Part shown: one piece after another, positions 55,416 to 64,000 of the stretch
Layout: every line of letters starts with the position of its first letter
How positions within the stretch are numbered: the first letter of the stretch is position 1
Source: an uncultured Pelagibacteraceae bacterium
GTDB lineage: Bacteria; Pseudomonadota; Alphaproteobacteria; Pelagibacterales; Pelagibacteraceae
NCBI GenBank assembly: GCA_902597335.1
Contig: CACJXK010000001.1
Coordinates: forward strand, 1-64,000
DNA: 64,000 bases
Direction: 5' to 3'
The notes under the pieces: generated by a model
Database searches by the model: none
Seen by the model: only the letters and a program-made list of their open reading frames with translations
What the model was told of the DNA's origin: nothing
Position numbers and translations under genes: made by a program

Positions 55416-55738
55416 TGGGATCTGTAACTAAGAAATGGTTGTTTTTAAAAGTAAGTTCAGCAATTTTAATACCTTTAATGATATGGTTTGCAATGAGTTT
55501 GGCTTCTATTTATGACAAAAGCTATAATGAGGTACTAACATTTATATCCTCACAGCCATCCAAATTATTATTTAGCATGTTTTTGATTTTTGCATATTTT
55601 TTCTCTGCACTAAGTATAAGTGAGGTTTTTGAAGATTATATTGAAGACAAAAATATCAAAAATGCCGCAAATAAAACCTTAAATATCTTTGCTATAGTAT
55701 TTCCATTATTAATAATTATCTTAGTATTTAATTTATAG
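55415..55738 (+). CDS. sdhD: Succinate dehydrogenase membrane anchor subunit, without histidine
   Basis: A 107-residue three-helix anchor. The quinone-site VFEDYIED matches the conserved (I/T)(E/T)DY region of SdhD. The histidine that binds haem b, ten residues before this EDY in the family (H71 in E. coli), is Phe here, and the whole protein has no His. The gene position between sdhC and sdhA leaves no doubt about identity, but the haem site may be altered. Confidence 0.92.
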   Translation: MGSVTKKWLFLKVSSAILIPLMIWFAMSLASIYDKSYNEVLTFISSQPSKLLFSMFLIFAYFFSALSISEVFEDYIEDKNIKNAANKTLNIFAIVFPLLIIILVFNL

Positions 55739-55740
55739 TT

Positions 55741-57516
55741 ATGAGTTCGTACAAAATAATTGATCATGAATATGATGTAGTTGTCTTGGGTGCTGGTGGC
55801 TCAGGTTTAAGAGCTGCAGTTGGCCTAAGTGAAGCTGGTCTGAAAACAGCCTGTGTGTCAAAAGTATTTCCCACAAGAAGTCATACTTCTGCTGCACAAG
55901 GAGGTATTTCTGCGGCGTTAGGAAATATGGGTGAGGATGACTGGAGATGGCACATGTATGATACAGTTAAAGGTGCAGATTGGTTGGGTGACCAGGACTC
56001 AATAGAATATTTATGTAAAGAGGCTCCAGCAGCGGTGCTAGAATTAGAAAAGTATGGAGTCCCGTTTAGTAGAACGGAAGATGGAAAAATTTATCAAAGA
56101 CCCTTTGGGGGTATGACAAAAAATTATGGAAATGAGACGGTTCAGAGAACATGCGCGGCGGCTGATAGAACAGGACATGCAATACTTCACACTCTGTATG
56201 GACAAGCTTTGAAGCACAATACCGAATTTTTTATTGAGTACTTTGCACTAGATTTAATAATGAAAGATGGAGCATGCAAAGGTTTAATTGCTTGGAACCT
56301 TAACGATGGAACTATACACAGATTCAGATCTCACATTACAATTATTGCAACAGGAGGGTATGGAAAAGTATATTACTCAGCTACTTCTGCTCATACTTGT
56401 ACTGGAGATGGTAATGCGATGGTTTTAAGAGCTGGTTTACCTTTACAAGACATGGAATTTGTACAATTTCACCCCACTGGTATATACGGTCATGGGACTT
56501 TAATTTCAGAAGGTGTTAGAGGTGAAGGAGGTTATTTAGTAAATTCAAAAGGTGAAAGATTTATGGAGCGTTACGCACCAAAAGCAAAAGATTTAGCATC
56601 AAGAGACGTAGTAAGTAGATCAATTGCAGTAGAAATAAATGAAGGTAGAGGTATAGGAAAAGAACAAGATCATGTTCATCTTCATATAGATCACTTAGAC
56701 CCTAAAGTTATAGAAGAAAGATTACCAGGTATTTCTGAAGCTTCTAAATTATTTGCTAACGTGGATGTAACTAAGGAGCCAATACCTGTTGTTCCAACTG
56801 TGCATTACAACATGGGGGGAATACCAACAAACTATAAGGCCGAAGTTCTTACAGTTAATGGATCGGAGAAAACTGTTCCTGGTTTAATGGCGATCGGAGA
56901 AGCTGCATGTGTATCTGTTCATGGTGCTAATAGATTGGGCTCAAACTCATTAATTGATCTTGTAGTTTTTGGAAGAGCAGCTGCAAAAAGAGCAGCAGAA
57001 CTTGTAAAACCAGGAATGAAACATGACGAAATCGATAAAAGTGAGACTGATAGATGTTTAGATAGATTTGATAAACTTAGAAACTCTCAAGGTTCTAACC
57101 CTACATCTGAACTTAGACTATCAATGCAAAAAACAATGCAGTCTAAGTGTGCTGTATTTAGAAGTGAAAAGACATTAAAGGAAGGTGTTGATGAAATAAG
57201 AAAACCTTTTGAGGGTATGGAATCTTTATCTGTTAAAGATAAATCATTAATATTTAATACAGATCTAGTCGAAACTTTAGAATTCGATAACTTAATTAGA
57301 CAAGCGATTACTACTATGGACTCAGCTTATCACAGAAAAGAAAGTAGAGGAGCACATGCAAGAGAAGACTATCCGAAAAGAGATGATGAAAATTATATGC
57401 AACATACTCTCTCATGGTGCAATGGCTCTAAAACAAAAATAAATTATAGACCAGTTCATAGATCAACACTAACTAATGATGTACAATATTTTCCTCCTCA
57501 GGAAAGAGTATATTAA
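55741..57516 (+). CDS. sdhA: Succinate dehydrogenase flavoprotein subunit
   Basis: Oxidises succinate to fumarate. The 591 residues contain the FAD motif [13 protein letters not shown], the His that covalently binds FAD in [61 protein letters not shown], and the C-terminal [14 protein letters not shown]. Its stop overlaps the sdhB ATG by one base. Confidence 0.98.
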   Translation: MSSYKIIDHEYDVVVLGAGGSGLRAAVGLSEAGLKTACVSKVFPTRSHTSAAQGGISAALGNMGEDDWRWHMYDTVKGADWLGDQDSIEYLCKEAPAAVLELEKYGVPFSRTEDGKIYQRPFGGMTKNYGNETVQRTCAAADRTGHAILHTLYGQALKHNTEFFIEYFALDLIMKDGACKGLIAWNLNDGTIHRFRSHITIIATGGYGKVYYSATSAHTCTGDGNAMVLRAGLPLQDMEFVQFHPTGIYGHGTLISEGVRGEGGYLVNSKGERFMERYAPKAKDLASRDVVSRSIAVEINEGRGIGKEQDHVHLHIDHLDPKVIEERLPGISEASKLFANVDVTKEPIPVVPTVHYNMGGIPTNYKAEVLTVNGSEKTVPGLMAIGEAACVSVHGANRLGSNSLIDLVVFGRAAAKRAAELVKPGMKHDEIDKSETDRCLDRFDKLRNSQGSNPTSELRLSMQKTMQSKCAVFRSEKTLKEGVDEIRKPFEGMESLSVKDKSLIFNTDLVETLEFDNLIRQAITTMDSAYHRKESRGAHAREDYPKRDDENYMQHTLSWCNGSKTKINYRPVHRSTLTNDVQYFPPQERVY

Positions 57517-58286
57517 TGGTACAGTTTAATTTACCGTCAAATTCAAAAATAAAAAAAGGTCAATATTACAAAGACAAAACAGGATCAAAAAATATAAGAA
57601 AAGTAAATGTTTATAGATGGGATCCATCTAAAAATGAAAATCCAAGAATTGATACTTATGAGGTTGATATGGATAATTGCTCTTCTAAAGTTTTAGATAT
57701 TTTAAATAAAATCAAAAATGAAATTGATCCGTCTATCGCATATAGAAGATCATGTGCTCATGGAGTATGTGGGTCATGTGCAATGAATATGAATGGAAAG
57801 AACGGTCTAGCGTGTACCAAATCTCATTCTGACTTAGATGGAGATATCGATATTTATCCATTACCACATTTAAAAGTCTTAAAAGATTTAATTGGAGACT
57901 TAAGCACTCTTTACAAACAATACGAGTCGGTTGAACCTTGGCTAAAAACAACAAAAATAAATGACAAAGAAAACATTCAGACAAAAGAGGATAGAGCAAA
58001 ATTAGATGGTTTATACGAGTGTATAATGTGTGCATGCTGTTCAACATCCTGCCCAAGTTATTGGTGGAATGGTGAAAAATATTTAGGTCCTGCAGTTTTA
58101 CTTCAAGCTTACAGGTGGATAATTGATAGTAGAGACGAGGACAGAAAAGAAAGACTTAAAAAAGTTGCTGACGAACTTAAACTTTACAGATGTCATACTA
58201 TCTTGAATTGTACAAATGCTTGCCCTAAGGGCTTAAATCCTGCAAAAGCTATTGCAGAGATAAAGAAAATGCTTGCAACAGCTTGA
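57516..58286 (+). CDS. sdhB: Succinate dehydrogenase iron-sulfur subunit
   Basis: A 256-residue electron-transfer subunit with the [2Fe-2S] cysteines in [18 protein letters not shown]...LAC, and the [4Fe-4S]/[3Fe-4S] cysteines in [16 protein letters not shown] and [17 protein letters not shown]. All ligands expected for the three clusters are present. Confidence 0.97.
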   Translation: MVQFNLPSNSKIKKGQYYKDKTGSKNIRKVNVYRWDPSKNENPRIDTYEVDMDNCSSKVLDILNKIKNEIDPSIAYRRSCAHGVCGSCAMNMNGKNGLACTKSHSDLDGDIDIYPLPHLKVLKDLIGDLSTLYKQYESVEPWLKTTKINDKENIQTKEDRAKLDGLYECIMCACCSTSCPSYWWNGEKYLGPAVLLQAYRWIIDSRDEDRKERLKKVADELKLYRCHTILNCTNACPKGLNPAKAIAEIKKMLATA

Positions 58287-58310
58287 TTACTTAATTAAAT
58301 AATTTCAATC

Positions 58311-60771
<2,461 letters not shown>

Positions 60772-61932
60772 ATGAATATCCACGAGCACCAGGCAAAAGA
60801 AATACTTAAAAAGTATGGCGCGGTTGTACCTGAAGGAGTTTACGCTCTTGATGTAAATGAGTTAATTGAAAAAGTAAAAAATCTCAAAGCTGACAAGTAT
60901 GTATTAAAAGCTCAAATTCATGCAGGAGGCAGGGGAAAGGCTGGAGGAGTAAAAATTGTTGACAATTTAGCTCTTTTGGAAAAGGAAGCGAATAAATTGT
61001 TTGGAAAAACATTAGTTACTCATCAAACTGGACCCTCAGGAAGAGAGGTAAAAAGATTGTATGTTGAAACTGCATCAGAAATAGAAAAAGAATTCTATCT
61101 GTCCTGTCTTGTTGATAGAGCCTCTGCGAAAATTGCATTTATTTCCAGTGATCAGGGTGGAATGAATATTGAGGAAGTTGCTGTAAAATCACCAGAGAAA
61201 ATAATCACTACTAAAGTAGATTTTAATGAAAGTATTTCAGAGGAAGAATGTAACAAAATTATTAAAATTTTTTGCTTAGACAACGATGCAAGTAAACAAG
61301 CAATCAATTTAATAAAATCAATTTACAAAATGTTCATTGATACAGATGCAAATTTAGTAGAGATAAATCCTCTCATTTTAACCAAAAAAAATAAAATTGT
61401 GTGTTTGGACGCAAAGATGACTTTTGATGAAAATGCATTATTTAAACATCCAGAAATTCAGAAACTTAGAGATTTTAATGAAGAAGAAGAAACTGAAATT
61501 GAAGCAAGCAAACATGATCTAGCATACATTAAATTGGATGGAAATATAGGATGTATGGTAAATGGTGCTGGATTAGCAATGGCCACCATGGATATTATTA
61601 AATTGTATGGAGAAGAACCTGCAAATTTTTTAGACGTAGGCGGTGGTGCGTCCAAAGAAAAAGTCTCAGCCGCATTTAAAATTATCTTATCTGACAAAAA
61701 TGTAAAAGGAATACTAATAAATATTTTTGGAGGAATAATGAGATGTGATGTACTCGCACAAGGTGTTGTAGATGCAGCAAAAGAAATAAAAATTAAAGTT
61801 CCTTTAGTAGTGAGACTAGCAGGCACAAATTTCAAAGAGGGAAAAGAAATTTTAGATAATTCAGGGTTAGAGATTATTTCTGCAAATGATTTATCCGATG
61901 CGGCAAAAAAAATTGTTGAGGCAATAAAATAA
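60772..61932 (+). CDS. sucC: Succinyl-CoA synthetase beta subunit
   Basis: A 386-residue ATP-grasp subunit with [61 protein letters not shown] and [10 protein letters not shown]. Forms the enzyme making ATP/GTP from succinyl-CoA. The stop codon overlaps the sucD ATG by one base. Confidence 0.98.
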   Translation: MNIHEHQAKEILKKYGAVVPEGVYALDVNELIEKVKNLKADKYVLKAQIHAGGRGKAGGVKIVDNLALLEKEANKLFGKTLVTHQTGPSGREVKRLYVETASEIEKEFYLSCLVDRASAKIAFISSDQGGMNIEEVAVKSPEKIITTKVDFNESISEEECNKIIKIFCLDNDASKQAINLIKSIYKMFIDTDANLVEINPLILTKKNKIVCLDAKMTFDENALFKHPEIQKLRDFNEEEETEIEASKHDLAYIKLDGNIGCMVNGAGLAMATMDIIKLYGEEPANFLDVGGGASKEKVSAAFKIILSDKNVKGILINIFGGIMRCDVLAQGVVDAAKEIKIKVPLVVRLAGTNFKEGKEILDNSGLEIISANDLSDAAKKIVEAIK

Positions 61933-62807
61933 TGTCAGTTTTAATTAACAAGGATACCAAAGTAATTTGTCAAGGTTTCACTGGCGCCCATGGCACTTTT
62001 CATTCTGAACAATCTATTAGGTATGGAACTAACTTGGTTGGTGGAGTTACTCCTAAAAAAGGAGGTCAAATTCATTTGGAAAGACCAGTATTTAATACCG
62101 TTAAAGAAGCTAAAGATCAGACAGGTGCAAATGCAACAATGATTTATGTTCCCGCAAAGTTTGCAGCTTCAGCAATTATAGAGGCAATTGATTCATCTAT
62201 AGAATTGATTGTATGTATAAGTGAAGGAATTCCAGTTTTAGACATGCTTAAAGTAAAAAGAAGACTTTCGAACTCTAAATCGAGACTTATTGGTCCCAAC
62301 TGTCCAGGGGTAATTACTCCTGATGAATGTAAAATTGGAATAATGCCTGGAAATATTCATAAAAAAGGAACAGTAGGAATTGTTTCTAGGTCAGGAACTT
62401 TAACTTATGAGGCTGTAGCCCAAACCTCAGAAAATGGCCTGGGTCAATCTACATGTATAGGAATAGGTGGAGATCCAATAAATGGTACAAATTTTATTGA
62501 TTGTCTAGATCTGTTTTTAAATGATGAAAAAACTGAGTCTATAGTCATGATTGGGGAGATCGGGGGTACTGCTGAAGAAGAAGCTGCAGAATTTATAAAA
62601 AATCATAAGATAAAAAAACCAATGGTTGGATTTGTAGCCGGAATTACAGCACCACCTGGTAGACGAATGGGTCATGCTGGTGCAATAATATCAGGTGGAA
62701 AAGGTAACGCTGATGAAAAAATTAAAATTATGGAAAAATCTGGTATTACAATGGCAAAATCACCATCTGAAATTGGAATAACTCTATTGAATAAATTGTC
62801 TAATTGA
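61932..62807 (+). CDS. sucD: Succinyl-CoA synthetase alpha subunit
   Basis: A 291-residue CoA-binding and phosphorylated subunit. [37 protein letters not shown] and the active-site histidine in [18 protein letters not shown] are all present. Confidence 0.98.
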   Translation: MSVLINKDTKVICQGFTGAHGTFHSEQSIRYGTNLVGGVTPKKGGQIHLERPVFNTVKEAKDQTGANATMIYVPAKFAASAIIEAIDSSIELIVCISEGIPVLDMLKVKRRLSNSKSRLIGPNCPGVITPDECKIGIMPGNIHKKGTVGIVSRSGTLTYEAVAQTSENGLGQSTCIGIGGDPINGTNFIDCLDLFLNDEKTESIVMIGEIGGTAEEEAAEFIKNHKIKKPMVGFVAGITAPPGRRMGHAGAIISGGKGNADEKIKIMEKSGITMAKSPSEIGITLLNKLSN

Positions 62808-62823
62808 TAACACCTTATTCGTG

Positions 62824-62829
62824 TATAAT
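62824..62829 (+). promoter_or_regulatory. Possible -10 box before sucA
   Basis: TATAAT lies 11 bases before the sucA ATG. A TTGATA 14 bases upstream is the only -35-like hexamer and the spacing is short. If used, it would give a nearly leaderless transcript. The gap is 33 bases, so read-through from sucD is just as likely. Confidence 0.25.
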
Positions 62830-62840
62830 TATATTTAAAA

Positions 62841-64000
62841 ATGTCATCATCTAAAAATTTAGAATACAAAAAAACTTCATTTCTTAATAAATCAAATAGT
62901 GCATTTATAGAACAAATGTATGTGAAGTATGTAAATAATGATCCAAATTTACCTGAGAGTTGGAAAAAATATTTTATAGATATTGGCGATGATATTAATT
63001 CAATTGTTAAAGAGGTTAATGGACCATCTTGGAGTCCAAGAAAAAATAAAATTGATGAGATTAAAATACTTGAAAATGAAATTGAGATTCAAGAAAGTCA
63101 AAATAAAGAAATAGATCAAAACGATATAGTCGCAAGTAACAGTAATTCTATTAAAGCAGTCTCTTTGATTAGAGCTTATAGACAGCGTGGTCATTTATTA
63201 TCAAAAGTTGATCCATTAGAAATGAGAGAAAGTGAGTATCTTGATGAACTACATCCTGAAAATTATGGATTTAAAAAAGATGACTATAGTAAAAAAATTT
63301 ACTTAGATGGTGTCTTAAATAAAGAATATTCTAACATAAAAGAAATTCTGTCCGTATTAAGAAAAATTTATTGTGGAAATATTGGTTACGAATATATGCA
63401 TATTTCAAATCCAACAGAGAGAAAATGGTTTCGTGATAGAGTTGAAAAAGATGAAAATGCATTGAAATTTACAGTAAATGGAAAAAATGCAATCTTAAAC
63501 AAATTAATACAAGCTGAAGGTTTTGAAAAATTCTTACACACAAAATATGTGGGATCAAAAAGATTTGGTCTTGATGGTGGTGAAAGTTTGATACCCGCGT
63601 TAGAGCAAATAATTAAAATTGGTGGTCAGTCAAATATTAAAGAAGTTAAAATTGGTATGTCCCACAGGGGAAGACTAAATGTTTTAGCTAACGTCCTACA
63701 AAAATCATACAAAAGAATATTTAACGAGTTTGCTGGTGAAATTAATAATACAGAGGAAGACAGCGCCGGCGATGTAAAATATCATTTGGGTGCCTCTTCT
63801 GATAGAGAATTTGATGGAAATGTTGTTCATGTAAGTCTAACTGATAATCCCTCACATTTAGAGGCAGTCAATCCAGTAGTTTTAGGTCAAACCAGAGCAA
63901 AGCAATTTTTTCACAAAGATGCAAAAAGAAATAAGGTTATTCCAATTTTAATTCATGGAGATGCTGCTTTTGCTGGACAAGGTGTAGTAGCTGAATGTTT
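62841..64000 (+). CDS. sucA: 2-oxoglutarate dehydrogenase E1 component, 5' part
   Basis: The first 386 residues of a protein that normally has about 950. It decarboxylates 2-oxoglutarate with thiamine diphosphate. The N-terminal E1o segment NSAFIEQMYVKYVNNDPNLPESWKKYF, LIRAYRQRGHLLSKVDPL, ERKWFRDRVE, KRFGLDGGESLIPALEQII, GMSHRGRLNVLANV, SLTDNPSHLEAVNPVVLGQTRAKQ and ILIHGDAAFAGQGVVAEC are all normal. The gene runs off the right edge; sucB is expected next. Confidence 0.97.
   Translation, partial: MSSSKNLEYKKTSFLNKSNSAFIEQMYVKYVNNDPNLPESWKKYFIDIGDDINSIVKEVNGPSWSPRKNKIDEIKILENEIEIQESQNKEIDQNDIVASNSNSIKAVSLIRAYRQRGHLLSKVDPLEMRESEYLDELHPENYGFKKDDYSKKIYLDGVLNKEYSNIKEILSVLRKIYCGNIGYEYMHISNPTERKWFRDRVEKDENALKFTVNGKNAILNKLIQAEGFEKFLHTKYVGSKRFGLDGGESLIPALEQIIKIGGQSNIKEVKIGMSHRGRLNVLANVLQKSYKRIFNEFAGEINNTEEDSAGDVKYHLGASSDREFDGNVVHVSLTDNPSHLEAVNPVVLGQTRAKQFFHKDAKRNKVIPILIHGDAAFAGQGVVAEC

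Overview
This window is a dense, low-GC (roughly 30% by eye) stretch of a marine alphaproteobacterium, almost certainly a SAR11 / Candidatus Pelagibacter relative. The evidence is the base composition, very short intergenic gaps (the longest is 187 bases, so no gene-free stretch exceeds 300), overlapping stop and start codons, alphaproteobacterial gene order (tsaD next to hemCD; ffh-rpsP-trmD-rplS-leuCDB; sdhCDAB-mdh-sucCD-sucA), and a complete DMSP demethylation set, dmdC-dmdB-dmdA. I see no IS elements, prophage, CRISPR array, tRNA or rRNA.

Layout. 1-7606 is mostly minus strand: the start of an unidentified gene, rpe, a YggT-like protein, a sodium:solute symporter with its DUF4212 partner, acetyl-CoA synthetase, an EVE protein, an unlisted 38-residue basic sORF and tsaD. 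7661-12565 runs plus: hemC, hemD, an MscS channel, YggT, folD and a metallo-beta-lactamase-fold protein. 12562-16710 runs minus: a Cys-tailed small protein, an odd photolyase-like flavoprotein, argG, an IalB-like protein and a Tas-like reductase. After BI-1, DUF2794, yciB and hspQ comes a 187-base gap with RNA-like pairing, then ccmCDEFGH and a PagL-like protein. 23661-34570 looks like a 2-hydroxy/2-oxo-acid island: two tandem FMN L-2-hydroxyacid oxidases, an aminotransferase, an FAD D-lactate-type dehydrogenase, a D-2-hydroxyacid dehydrogenase and a TakP-type TRAP transporter whose large subunit has a long coiled-coil tail. 34571-38681 (minus) holds a PanE-like reductase, an oxalyl-CoA-synthetase-like ligase and a GGT. 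Then come an MFS carrier, a hydrolase, a secreted unknown, ftsY and dapF.

From 43226 to the right edge everything is plus strand, about 20 kb: ffh-rpsP-trmD-rplS, leuCDB, dmdCBA, asd, sdhCDAB, mmsA, mdh, sucCD and the 5' part of sucA. This couples translation/secretion genes, leucine synthesis, DMSP-derived methylmercaptopropionate catabolism and the oxidative TCA cycle.

Most notable: a 53% GC, multi-stem, pseudoknot-capable RNA-like element directly before ffh; a second structured candidate between hspQ and ccmC; a 9-1-9 palindrome before the TRAP operon; a photolyase-like protein with its alpha/beta domain apparently moved to the C-terminus; an SdhD with no histidine at all; and a repeat tail shared by ribosomal proteins S16 and L19. 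All motif calls, pairings and family names were made by eye; no search or folding was run.
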